A DNA stretch of 64,000 nt from Capitulum mitella. Taxonomy: Eukaryota; Arthropoda; Thecostraca; Pollicipedomorpha; Pollicipedidae. Positions within the stretch are counted from its first letter, which is position 1; every line of letters starts with the position of its first letter. This document shows, one piece after another, positions 23,612-33,998 of this stretch. The stretch spans positions 11,863,501 to 11,927,500 of the forward strand of contig CP099848.1 of NCBI GenBank assembly GCA_030062745.1, in the 5' to 3' direction. The position numbers were made by a program, and so were the translations under genes. The notes beneath the pieces are model-generated. The model saw only the letters and a list, made by a program, of their open reading frames with translations. It was not told where the DNA came from and did no database searches.

Positions 23612-23812
23612 TTCGCCCGGCTCGTCCATCGCTCGTCCCTGCCCATCTACGACGAACTGGTCCATCCTGAACTGAATCAGCTCCGGGACGAGACCCTGCG
23701 GTCCATTGCCCTGGAGTGGTTAGTTGCTGACCGAGAGAACTGTGTGGTTTCGGTCCCGGCAAGTTTTCTCGGCAACCAGACAGACATGTGCCTGGATCTC
23801 GATGGAATTTGA
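23612..23812 (+). CDS. Exon-like open frame (unidentified, possibly a fragment)
   Basis: After a pyrimidine-rich stretch ending in AAG (TTGTTTCTCCGAAG, to 23611), a frame of 66 codons runs to TGA at 23810-23812. It begins FARLVHRSSLPIYDELVHPE and continues with a charged Leu-rich segment (QLRDETLRSIALEWLVADRE) of helical character, then Ser/Val and a short acidic end. Codons mostly end in C or G, unlike the surrounding DNA. Such composition is more like real protein than chance, but no start codon, donor or poly(A) signal is attached and I do not recognise a family. It may be a terminal exon or a transposon fragment. Confidence 0.3.
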   Translation, partial: FARLVHRSSLPIYDELVHPELNQLRDETLRSIALEWLVADRENCVVSVPASFLGNQTDMCLDLDGI

Positions 23813-24884
23813 TGAAATTCGATGGAACTCAATGCAGGTTATCCCCGTGTTGCATTCAACCCCTCGTTGACCTGGGCGGGTCATTGCGCCATCTAGGAAA
23901 GGTCGTGTCCCTCCGGGCAGAGCGCGGCCCAGGTGACGCAACACTTACCCTAGTCAGCTTAGGATCTGACGCAATTTAAAACTTAGGACACAGCACAAAC
24001 GAGGATAACTTGCATTCCATCAGGATCCTGGCACATGTCTGCAACCAGGGGTTCGATCGGTTCGAAACGCGTCGACTCAAAGTGATAACCGAACAGGCAA
24101 TCGTGTGGCGCACACCACATTTCAATGCGCGTGGCACGTGCCACGCCTAAGCGGAGCCAGTGGGAAAAAGCTGTTTCCGAGCGTTTTCAGGGATTGGGTG
24201 AATTGCTGACGATCCACAGATCGAAGCGACTTGGAAAAAGCGCCACGGTTTAGCTTCATGTGCCGTCTTTCACATGTATCGACCGTCAAATGCCTCCGGC
24301 CCACGGTTTGGGCGCCACGCTGCCTGGGAGGGGATCATACACTGGTTCCCGGGCCTATTATCAATTCCATTTCATTATTGTGCGAGGTCTTTTACTTCTT
24401 GCTATGGAAATCACACCAACGTGAGGCCCATTTTTCTGTGCCCTGTATCGACCAAGACATGATCACATTGCACCGAGGTTTGGCTACACTTCATCTTTTC
24501 GCAAAGTCACGCGCATATTAACGCCAATTTTTGGCAAACAAGAATCGCTTGGCGACTGCAGTCCCTGGCTAAATTTGCTGTCAAGTAAGCCAATGGACGC
24601 TTGCACTGCCCAATACCTGGGATCCCTGCGTAAAAATCGGCCACTTTTGGTTTTCTTTTTTCTTTTTTTTTTGGTTCACTTTTCAAAGCAGTCTCCGTTC
24701 CAGAAAGCTGTATCGGCAGCCCAGGGTCGGAGCTGCTGGAAATAGGCATCGCCTGGAATGAAACTAAACGTCCAATGGCGAGATACGTGCACGTGCAACA
24801 GCAGACATCACGTGTCACGATCAGGGGATTAAAGACCAAAACTAAATTGTGTGGCTTTTTCACTTTTAGCATCACGTACAGAGC

Positions 24885-25131
24885 CGGATTTCGTTTATCG
24901 TCAAAAATGAAGTTGTAACGGCATTAGCATGTGGTACAGATTGTGGACTGTACGTCGTAGCCGCCATGCGCAGAAATGTGCAACAAAATATGTTGATTTT
25001 ATATCTCAGAAATGACGATTAAATCCGGAAACCAAAGTATCTCGAAATTAGTATCATTGCACACAAGAGTGTTCATGGGGACCCAGAAACCTTGCTGAAC
25101 GAAGTACGTGGTAAGCCCTAGTCTACATACC
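24885..25131 (+). repeat. Dispersed repeat, copy 2
   Basis: Starting at AGCCGGATTTCGTTTATCGT this stretch is co-linear with 26869-27113 (AGCCGGATTCGGTCCAATGT): both continue through a GCC-ATG motif (GCCGCCATGCGC, GCTCGCCATGGGC), ACTCG/TCTCG-AAA and a TGAACGAAGTA or TAACGGAGTAAG block. The two copies flank the ATCGAT-rich element at 25240-26526. Confidence 0.5.
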
Positions 25132-25239
25132 ATTTCAGTAACCTGTTTCTGTCCGTCTTTCTGTCTGTCTTTCTGTCCGTCTGCATGTCCCCCAATATCT
25201 GCTTCAACCCAGGATCTAAACGTGCTGACGTATCACCAC

Positions 25240-26526
25240 CAGGGCGGGGAATCGATAACGGTTTTGATTTTTTTTCGATAAAAGGTACGATTTCACCCTA
25301 TCTATCGATTATCGATAACTATCGATGAATTAGGGCATATTATAAATGTTATAGCATATCTTAATGGGCAGGGGTTTGGGAAGGACAGGGCGGGTTGAGT
25401 GAGACACGTCAAGAACTCAAAATCATTACATCCTTTCAGTCAGCCGGATTCAGCAGACAGCTCAAACGCATTCTAATGTTATTTAACGGAAACGAAGACT
25501 TGAGGTTCCATTGTTTATCTGAAGTGAGCTTTCAGGACACAGTGAGTCCAGAATGCTGTCGTTCATCCATTTGTTTGCCTTCCTTTCAATGTTTCCTTCC
25601 TTAAAAAAGGTTCTATCTTTGGCTGGCTGCTACTTGTCTTCGCTCTGCTGCAACTTAACCCGTTCGTCTCGCTCTGCTGGAACTTGGCCCGTTCGTCTTT
25701 GTCTCACCGATCTCAAAACTATGTTTGCTGTACATATGATAACCGAGCCCTGCACGTTTTTGGACTTCATAAATATCTTGCACGTTTTTGAAGTAGCCTC
25801 GTAGTTTCCAGCACAAAATTACCTTACACTTTTGGTCGCCTGCCCCTTTTCTTGCTAGAAGAGGCTATGGTTTTGCCCTTTATTACCCAACAACGAGGTA
25901 TTCTGCGCAGCCCAATGACACGTTTCCTTACAAATCGCCTTCATATCTCAATAAAACTAAATTCTCAATAAAATAAGCTCAATAAAATAAAACTCATATC
26001 TCGACGAAATATCATGCAAATGTCTATCCGTCGGCGGACAAGCAACGAAAAGATGCGTCGGTCTGATGGCAAGGAGAGGTAGTAAATAAAGTAGTAATAG
26101 GAGAGGTGTTCCCGGGATATTCATCCAGGGGTCCGGATCGAAATAATTTTATTCAATCTTCCGATTTTAACTCCATTTACCCGGCGGAGTGTTCCAAAAT
26201 AAACTTTCAAACTAAAAACTGCCTACATTTCCTGCAAAATAAAAATGTACACGTTTCCCGTTTTTGTACCGTATTGTGAAACCTTGAGGAGGTGTGGAGG
26301 GGTAAGCCCCCCCCCCCGGGTGCTTATCTAGGTAGTAATAAGACTCTTATATTTAGTTTAAATGTAATCTTCCTCAAAAAACCAGGACCAGTCGGTGACT
26401 TCCTAAACGGTGCTTTTGGTACAAAAAAATCATAAATTTTATTGATAATGAGTACTTTTTTGATGAATCAATGATACAGAAAATCGAAACAATTATCGAT
26501 GACATGTATCGATAATCCCAACCATA
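25240..26526. mobile_element. ATCGAT-rich hAT-like element (about 1.29 kb)
   Basis: The left end CAGGGCGGGGAATCGATAAC and the inverted right end TATGGTTGGGATTATCGATA are similar. Both subterminal regions carry several ATCGAT/ATCGATA motifs in inverted arrangement. Flanking octamers ATCACCAC and ATCGGCAC match at 6 of 8. The interior is AT-rich with a C13 run and no transposase-like frame. The exact right end is uncertain by a few bases. Confidence 0.5.
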
Positions 26527-26868
26527 ATCGGCACGTCCCGCGCACCGTTCTGAGGATCTTGCGCCCTGCCAGTCAATCCACTAATTTTCGTCGCACTGCG
26601 GCCTGTTGTTGGCGCGTGATGTGCATTTCAAGAGGGATTTTGAAACCATACGGAAAACGCGGAAACCAAGCAATACAAACTGCGTCAAACATCGTCTCGG
26701 TTGCGGCAACCACGGATCGGATCGGCTCGAAACTGAACGGAGGTTAACTGGACGGCCCATCGAACAACATCATGCAAGTGCAACAGAGGACAACAGCCGC
26801 AATGAGTAGACAGCAGGCCAACATAGCCCTTAATAACCTTTTCTTCTTTTCAGCACCAGACTTAAAGC

Positions 26869-27113
26869 CGGATTCGGTCCAATGTCAAAAAGGAAATGGT
26901 TATGACATTCCCATGCGATATAAAACGTCCATTGCATCCTGTGCTCGCCATGGGCGTACAACGTACTTCGTGTTGCTTTTATTTCTCGGAAACTACGACT
27001 ACACCTGGAAATCAGCGTGACTCGAAAACAGTACCCTAGCGGGCCAGACAGAGCACAGTGACTCAGCATTCAGCAATCCTGCTTAACGGAGTAAGCGGCG
27101 AGCCCTCGCGTTT
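26869..27113 (+). repeat. Dispersed repeat, copy 3
   Basis: Co-linear with 24885-25131 over roughly 240 bp at moderate identity. See that entry for shared landmarks. Non-coding in both copies. Confidence 0.5.
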
Positions 27114-27691
27114 ATGACCAACAGCCAGGCGATGCCAAACCAGTCGTAAACATTTGCTGCCGGATTGTCGGGCCCGATTCGTCCCGCAGCAGACTTGTCT
27201 TGCAGCAATGGTTCTACCATCACAGCGGTGACTGGGTTTTAAATGTTATGCATTCAGTCGATTACGGTGGACCGACGCAACCATTTTTTAATGGGTTTTA
27301 CACTGATGACATTGTTTTGTCATTTACTTTGAATCTGTTGGGTATCTACCTAAGTATGGATTATTGGTCTACTTTTTCGACACATCATCATCGGACGATA
27401 TTCTTTACATGAGGCACTAATGCTTCCACACAAGTTAACGACATAAAAACTGGAATGGAACACAACGATGGCTTTGGTGCAGTTCGTCGAAATCAAATCA
27501 TTCGTCGTCGAATCAACAACCGCACTAATCTAGTCAGCGTCAGATACATAAAGCGGGCGACAGGTTTCCCGCATTTCCCCCTTAGAATGCATGAAGACCA
27601 GCATGGCGTATCACCCATGTGAAATCTGGACGCAGAAAAAAAAACGGTCCGCGGCGCGTGTCGGAAGGCGCGGTGCGGGCGCGTCACTCAC

Positions 27692-27889
27692 CCAGCTCCG
27701 GCGGCCGCGCTGGCGGCGCGGCGGCGGGCAGGCCGGGACACAGCGCGCCAGCGTCGCCGCCGCCGCCGGCTCCAGCCCGTACCGCACCAGCGCCAGCTGC
27801 GAGGGCGGCGGCCGCTGCCCCTGCGGCCGGCTCGGCATCACGTGCAGCGCGCCGCCGCCGCCCGCCGCCGCGTAAAGCCGCTGCCCCGC
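27692..27889 (-). CDS. Candidate internal coding exon, minus strand (unidentified protein)
   Basis: On the minus strand a pyrimidine-rich acceptor (TTTTTTTGCACCACAG, ending 27890) is followed by 198 bp ending at a consensus donor, TGG|GTGAGT (27691-27686). The exon is exactly 66 codons in phase 0 at both ends. Its best frame begins AGQRLYAAAGG, includes LHVMPSRPQ and QLALVRYGLE, and ends in a basic, Pro-rich tail with two Cys. A second frame is also open but is almost pure Ala/Gly/Arg. The exon is far more GC-rich than its surroundings. It is on the same strand as the candidate at 12086-12211 and could belong to one long-intron gene, but that link is unproven. I do not recognise the family. 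Confidence 0.45.
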
Positions 27890-28837
27890 CTGTGGTGCAA
27901 AAAAATCCGAATCTCATACGTAAAATGGCACAGGCGCGATTAGCGTCGGGCGCCGGGCCGCGCGGTAGCCCGCACAGACGGCAGAGTGCGTGAAGAGTAC
28001 GACACAACACGAAATGCACTTTCTTAAAGGCTAGGATCACAGGCAGTCGCGGAAGGCCACACCTGGTCGTGGGCCAGATGACGTCAGGGGACTGTGGCCA
28101 GTCTGGAAGATTCACGAAATGTCATAGGGGTCATCCTCAAATTACATAACGAGGTGGGGTCGAGGAGGAAGGGACGGAGGGGGGTCGTGACAGGCATTAT
28201 GTTTATGGTTAAGATGTATAGTATATAGGCAATGTGTTCAAAAACATACATCACAAAAGAGGACAGGACAGAAACGCGAAGAAAAATAAATGTACTAATG
28301 ACTGTGAGGCACCATAGCAACAGATAGCAAAAGCAATTAAGGCCAATCAACGTCACTCGTGTAACCGTGTTTTTGGCTGTCACCGCTGGCCTGAACTTGT
28401 CACTTCCAGTTGCCAAGAAGTCGCTAAAGGTCAGGGCTAGCCACTCTTTCCCATCCCCCCAACAAAAAACAATTCTCTAAGCTTTTAACCAGTCATTATC
28501 TGGAGAGGGGGGGCGTCTAACGCTCAACCCTGGCGCATTTCTGAGATATCTCCCAAACAAATCAACATAGCGTTATGAAACTCTCAAAACCATACCTTAC
28601 ATCCATTGTGCACATACTGAAATATTATGAAACGAGGTCATCCTAAGTCACATCTTTAATGCAAAAATAAACACAACAATGTTTTGCAATTCGACGTTCA
28701 ATTTAACTTCGCCGTTTTCTTGCTGGTGCCTTTACCATGTGCGGTGATTGTGGTTTGCAATGCATATCAGTATGACCTGAGAGTTCAGCATGGGGCACCT
28801 TTGGCCTCATGTTAGGTTATCGTTGGTCATATATGTA

Positions 28838-28902
28838 TTAAAAAAAAAAAAAAATTTTTTTTATTTTTTTTAAAAAATTTTTTTTTTTTTTAAAAAATTT
28901 TT

Positions 28903-28989
<87 letters not shown>

Positions 28990-29060
28990 AATAATTTAAT
29001 AAAATTAATTTTTTTTTTTTTTTCCTTTTATTTTTAAAAATTTTTTTTTAATTAAATTTA
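28838..29060. repeat. Homopolymer T/A tract
   Basis: An almost pure poly(T) with scattered A, including one T run of about 70. Transitions into normal sequence are abrupt on both sides. Such tracts are often inflated or invented during assembly, so length and content should not be trusted. Confidence 0.7.
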
Positions 29061-29069
29061 ACCCCCTCT

Positions 29070-29820
29070 TACTTTATCTTTTAGACTTAGGTCAGGTGCA
29101 TTGAAAGAATAAAACAACACCCATTTTGGAAATGGCCACTCTGGAGAAAATGGTCTCTTTTCGTGTTTGACCTGACCTGTGACGTCAATAGTGATCCAAA
29201 AGTATAAAAATGTGTATGTCACAGGACCGCAAAAAATGACGCTATCCATTGCCGTCTGAATCAGCCAAATCGGGCGCTGGTGCCCGAGATAGACGGGGGG
29301 CGTTAACCCTCCCCCCGTCAGTGGAAGGTGGTGGAATACCCCAGTCAAGCCGAGTTACGGTAATGTGTTGAAAAAGATGCATTCCTCCTTCAAAACAATG
29401 TGAACATCGGCTACCATTCCTCATGGCTGTAGATAACGGGACCGAGATATCTGGGCCTACGGACCGAATCGGTAGACAGGCGATATTACCGTTACATTTC
29501 TGGCGCCTCCAATGGACTTTTTGCAAGTCATGACCCCAGGAAAAGACGGATTTGAAAGCACACGCCATGCTGAAAGCACAGATTATGGTCAAGATTGGCG
29601 TCGCAACATTATGTGACAGCAAACCCAAATGTGATGACCTGGTCAAGTATTCTTCACCAAAAGGTGGCTATGTTGGTCTGATAGGATACGATAAAGATAT
29701 CTGATAGGAACGTTAAAGACTGTTGGCTTTTCTTGCACTGAAGTTATGACAAAAAATCATGTAAGGGGACGAGGGAAAACGAAATTTTAACGTGAGGGTT
29801 TAGGTCCCTTTCAGCGGCAA
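29070..29820. other. Repeat-like DNA upstream of the cuticle-protein locus
   Basis: Contains GACCTGACCTGTGACGTCA and a short inverted G/C block (GGGGGGCGTTAACCCTCCCCCC, about 29294-29315) of the kind seen at ends of the TTAA-type elements. No gene recognised. Confidence 0.35.
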
Positions 29821-30382
29821 ATATGTGCTTCTAGGTACCTCTGACATACTCGAGGTAAGAACTTTCGGAGCGGTGACGCCGTCTGTCGCTGCCATCCGAG
29901 CTCGTCCCCCTGGTGACGGGGACGCCACGGAGCGGCCCTAGCCTCGCGCTCGTCACCCGCAACACCGACCGGATGCGCCGACGTCTCGAGCGCCGAAAAC
30001 AAGAGCGCGGCGGGGCGCGGCTCGTAACGGTGCTCGGCTCCATCAAAACAGCGCTGCGGAGACGCGGCTTAATTGGCACGCTCGGCATCCCGCAGACAAA
30101 TCGGAAAATGGCGGCGGCCAGCCCCACTGAGCCGTCACGGACCGTCCGGCCGGCGCGGCGCCGGCTGGCCGGGGGCCGTCACCGTCAGCGGCTGAAGTCC
30201 CAGCGTCACCGCGAGCAGGCCTCCCGCCGGCGCAGCTGCCGGCCGTGCAGCGGCGCCGGACGACGGCGCCCGCGATAGCAGCGCCGCAAAAAGAAGACGG
30301 CCAGGGCGGCGCGGGAGCCGTTTTTCCGGGCGGCCGCGGCGCGGAGGGCGTGGCGGCGGCGACCCTGGCCCGCCGGGCGGCC

Positions 30383-30443
30383 TATATAACGCGGCCGGCC
30401 GCCGGCAGCGGCATCACACTCCGGCCGGTGACTGGCAACCAAC
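30383..30443 (+). promoter_or_regulatory. Core promoter and short 5' leader of the cuticle-protein gene
   Basis: TATATAA at 30383-30389 is the only good TATA box in a CpG-rich block. About 31-33 bp downstream is an initiator-like GCATCACACT, with the presumed start A at 30416. The leader would be about 28 nt, with CAACC directly before the ATG. TATA-driven promoters with short leaders are common for tissue- and moult-stage-specific cuticle genes. CpG-rich DNA from about 29880 may hold upstream control sites. Confidence 0.75.
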
Positions 30444-31226
30444 ATGAACTCCCTGTTGATCTTCGCAGCCGTGCTCTCGGCCGGCGCTGCCCAGTGGGCC
30501 ATGCCCTACGGCGCCTGGAACGGCTGGAACGGCGCGGTGCCGATGACGTACGGCGCGATGGCGGCGCCGCTCGCCTACGGCGCCCCGGCCGTGGCCGCCG
30601 TGGCCGCGCCGCACTCGTTCTCGCGCCGCTTCCAGACGCAGGACGAGCTGGGCCGCGCCACCTTCGGCCACGAGCAGCTCGACCAGAGCCACAGCGCCGT
30701 GCGCGACGCCTTCGGCAACGTCGCCGGCGGCTACAGCTACGTCTCGCCTGAGGGCAAGGTCATCACGGCCAAGTACACTGCCGGCGTCAACGGCGTGCAG
30801 GTGGCCAGCAACGCGCTGCCCGTGGCGCCTGTCGACACGAACGTGGCGCCCGTGTTCACGGCCGTCGGCCCGGCACCCGTGCAGCCAACGGCCGAGGTGC
30901 GCGCCGCCACCGAGAAGCACCTGGCCGCGCTGGCCGAGGCCGAGCGCGCCTCTCGCGAGAAGCGCTCGCTGCTCGCGCCGTCCCTGTACGCCGCGCCGGC
31001 CGCCGCCGGCTACCCGGCCGAGCTCACCGAGACCATCCTGAACCCGGGCCACGCCACCGCCTACCGCGTCGACCCGATCATGCCGCTCGCGTTCCGCAGG
31101 AAGCGCTCGCTGATCGCGCCGTCCGTGTACGCCACGTCGGCCGCCGCCGGCTTCCCGGCCGAGCTCACCGAGACCATCCTGAACCCGGGCCACGCCACCG
31201 CCTACCGCGTCGACCCGATCTTCTAG
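30444..31226 (+). CDS. Secreted chitin-binding cuticle protein with duplicated C-terminal module
   Basis: 260 codons without an intron. Residues 1-16 are a signal peptide (MNSLLIFAAVLSAGAA, cleavage likely before Q17). Residues 17-57 are Ala/Gly/Pro/Tyr-rich. Residues about 61-126 form a diverged Rebers-Riddiford chitin-binding region, with the core G-G-Y-S-Y-V-S-P-E-G-K at 95-105, Y-T at 111-112 and N-A-L-P at 123-126. Residues 150-169 are a charged helix. The rest is two modules in tandem (about 175-221 and 222-260), period 47 residues, each beginning after a furin-like site (REKR 171-174, RRKR 218-221). The expected role is binding chitin in the exoskeleton. Third codon positions are almost all G or C. 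Assignment to the cuticle-protein family is strong; the exact class is not settled. Single-exon structure is unusual, since many arthropod cuticle genes have an intron in the signal peptide. Confidence 0.92.
   Translation: MNSLLIFAAVLSAGAAQWAMPYGAWNGWNGAVPMTYGAMAAPLAYGAPAVAAVAAPHSFSRRFQTQDELGRATFGHEQLDQSHSAVRDAFGNVAGGYSYVSPEGKVITAKYTAGVNGVQVASNALPVAPVDTNVAPVFTAVGPAPVQPTAEVRAATEKHLAALAEAERASREKRSLLAPSLYAAPAAAGYPAELTETILNPGHATAYRVDPIMPLAFRRKRSLIAPSVYATSAAAGFPAELTETILNPGHATAYRVDPIF
30961..31220 (+). repeat. Internal tandem duplication in the cuticle-protein gene (141 bp period)
   Basis: 119 bp from 30961 are repeated from 31102 with only five substitutions, a 141 bp (47-codon) offset. The last 68 bp or so of each copy are identical. 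All five differences change an amino acid (Leu/Ile, Leu/Val, Ala/Thr, Pro/Ser, Tyr/Phe) and none is silent. The copies are separated by a 21-22 bp linker encoding MPLAFRRK. Confidence 0.95.
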
Positions 31227-31512
31227 GCGGCGTCGCGCGCCGCGCCGCCGCCGCCGCCAGCCAGTCACCGGGCGAGGCCCGCGAGTCGCCAGTGGCCGCC
31301 TCGGCGAGGCGCCAGTGGGCCCGGAGGTGTTCGGCTGCCGCGTGAGTGTGAGCGCGGCGGCCGGCCCGGGCCCAGGACGCCGAGAGGCAGTCAGGACGGC
31401 CGCGGTTCGAGCCGGCATCGGGCGGCGGCGGCGCGACAGCCGCTGGCCAACCCGCGTTTGTGGTGTGCGTCTCGTGTTCTTGTCTCGTGCTCACTTCTCG
31501 TGTCCGTGTTTG

Positions 31513-31518
31513 AATAAA
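31513..31518 (+). terminator. Poly(A) signal of the cuticle-protein gene
   Basis: AATAAA 287 bp after the stop codon, preceded by a T/G-rich stretch (31461-31512) and followed by GAGTTCTGG. It implies a 3' UTR of roughly 310 nt. No better signal lies between the stop and this point. Confidence 0.8.
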
Positions 31519-31559
31519 CGAGCTCTGAGTTCTGGACGTGGCGGCCTCTGACGAGAACA

Positions 31560-33160
31560 GCCGGGACGTCGGCACGTTTCCGGCGGCACACAGCAAGCGC
31601 CACCAGAAGCTTCGCGACAGCATGAAATCCTATCCATTTCACACGGGAATACGTCCACTAAGAACTTCAATCCAGCCGAAAACTTCAGTAACTGTAAAGT
31701 GCGTGGGGATTGTCGGAAACATATTCGAAAACTGGCAAGAAACACCCAGCAGTGCAAATGATATCATCCAATATACAAAGTAACCAGCTGGCAAAGATCA
31801 CATTACGCCGCCATCACAAACAATAAACGTCGGTTTCAGAGAAAAGGAAGACGTATCTAACGTGCACAGGGAAATAACTGTTTCAGAAATTTGAAATGGA
31901 TTGCTGTTGAAAGTTCTGGTAACAAATTTACGAAAATACACTGTAATAAAAAGACATCGTCGTAAAAAAGTGACGAAAAATAAGAACCATTGATAAAAAT
32001 AATATTTTTCCATCTCATACACTGCCGGATTGGATTCCACTAGGCTACTGGCCTTTTCTTCCTTCCCATGAAGCAAACCGCATTTTGTAACTGCAACACG
32101 CTTGCGCAACATCTATTCCGTGCTGGGAGTTTTAATTTTTTAAAGAATACGACAGTAAAGAAATCATATTTGTATCTTCGTGAACGGATTGGTATCGTCC
32201 AGATCAGTTCAAGAAGGAATTTAAAACAGTGTCACGGCGCCTGAGGCAGAAACATGCTCTCATACTGAAGGAAAAAGAACCAAAATATGGACCACTAGTG
32301 CAAGAGCCAACAAACAACAAATTCCGCCACTGGTCACGGCGCCGGGTGACATCCAGATTTCCTATAGTGCAGCCACGGAACGCTTTTCAACCCACGAACT
32401 CGCACTCTGTCACGCTTGCTGTTCACGTCGGCGGAACAGCCGCCACAGAGAGCGCAGACGCTCCGCCCTGGTCCCTGCAGCGCCGTGTTTGTCTGCGCTA
32501 CCCGCATCACGAGCTGACTGACCCTGGGCAAGGCGTGTCTTCGGCACCGCGCCGCCGCCGCGAGGCTGTCGCAAACCGGTTCGGGCGGGGCATTGTTGTC
32601 AAAGCTGCTCCCTGCCACGCACCGCAGCCCGCCCGGACTGACACGACCTGTGCCCGCGAGACGAGCTTGTGGCCGCGGAGCGTCCGACGCCTCGTCGTGA
32701 GCAGTCGCGACCGACAGGAGTGTAGTTTTCTACCCCTTTGAGAATACTCCGGCATCCTAATACGGCATCCCTAATATTCGTTGTGCACTGCAAGGGATTT
32801 CTGAATTTAATATCGAAGCATACGGGGTGGACATCCACAATGACTTGTAGTTTCCAACTAATGCATCTAAAAAAGTTACAATCCTAGTGAACACGAAACG
32901 GTATTGTGCCGTTAACACCAATGACTAATCTTTTCGTCACCCACCGGGCGAACGGCGCAGTACGGGGAGGAACGTTTACAAAATGATAAGGGAAAAGTCG
33001 CGATTTGGGGTCGATTTTTTTACGGTTAATGTTCATAACATTAATTTCCGTTTTAAGCCTCTCCAAAACTGAGCCCCTCGATCTGTGCTACCATATCGTC
33101 CAAGGCGTCGTCGACAGCAATTACGCATTCACCTGGTCAACGCAGACGCATATGGCAGCC
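31560..33160. other. Intergenic, no gene recognised
   Basis: AT-rich from 31640 to 32240, then a GC-rich patch (32330-32720) with overlapping plus and minus open frames and no domain. 32822-32868 is the partner of the dispersed fragment at 3698. Confidence 0.4.
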
Positions 33161-33279
33161 AATAGCAATTACCTAATTACTTGATCACCGCAGGGATCAC
33201 CAGAACCACAATCCGCCACGACGTTTACCCGGAAGGACCCGGCCAATTCGGATAATTCGTTAATCACAGGAAGCAGCGG

Positions 33280-33790
33280 CAATTGCACTGATGGCCTGGG
33301 GTAGCCTGGCCACCACCAGCCGCAGCCGCGCTGAGCCGGACCCGCCCGCCATCGGGGTGTGGATAGTCTCCTATCTGCGAGTCTCCCGGAGCCAGCGGTC
33401 AGTGGCCAGCTCTCGATGGTGCCAGCAAACTGCTGGACGCGACTTTTGGAGGAGCAGCAGGGCGGCAGCGGCGGGGAGGGGGGAGGGCAGCCGGCGGCCC
33501 GGTCCAGAACAGCGCAGCGGGGCCGACAATGTGGCAAGGTCGTCTTCATTTGGGACCGTGCGCCCTGCCGGCCGCGACGGAAGGAAGGCGCGAATGGCGG
33601 GGACGGGGGGCGGAGCGGGAAGCGACGCAGCCGTCGCCATCTATCCGGCCTGGTCAGTCGGGCCGGTGACTCTCCCTGATAGCAGCTGTCGTCACTGGGC
33701 CGCCAGCCTTGAGGCCTTGTTGTGAACTGCAGACCTCGAGACTGAACTCTGTGCCCCGGGCTCTCGGGACACCGACTGCGGACCAGCCGA
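33280..33790. other. GC-rich, CpG-island-like patch
   Basis: CpG-rich DNA with overlapping open frames of 144 and 106 codons (plus) and 231 (minus). It has no TATA/initiator pair and no splice-bounded exon that I could defend. Possibly a promoter island of an unseen gene. Confidence 0.3.
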
Positions 33791-33998
33791 TTGGACACAG
33801 CACTGCCGCTAGGGTTGCCCTCTAAACACGTTGTGAGAATTTCACACATCTCGTGGACTACCAAACAGAAAACCTTTTATACGGTAAAAGCTAAGATCAC
33901 AGCAGGCGCCACGATGCTTTCAAAACTATTTTCTTAGCCTTTAGAACTAACACATATTGAAAAACATAAACGCCATTAGCAGGGATTGAGTGACTTAA

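Noticed and set aside
30414-31418. 334-codon open frame on the minus strand over the cuticle-protein gene
   Set aside because: It is the complement of a highly GC-biased coding sequence. The plus strand has the signal peptide, chitin-binding core, TATA box and poly(A) signal; the minus frame has none of these.
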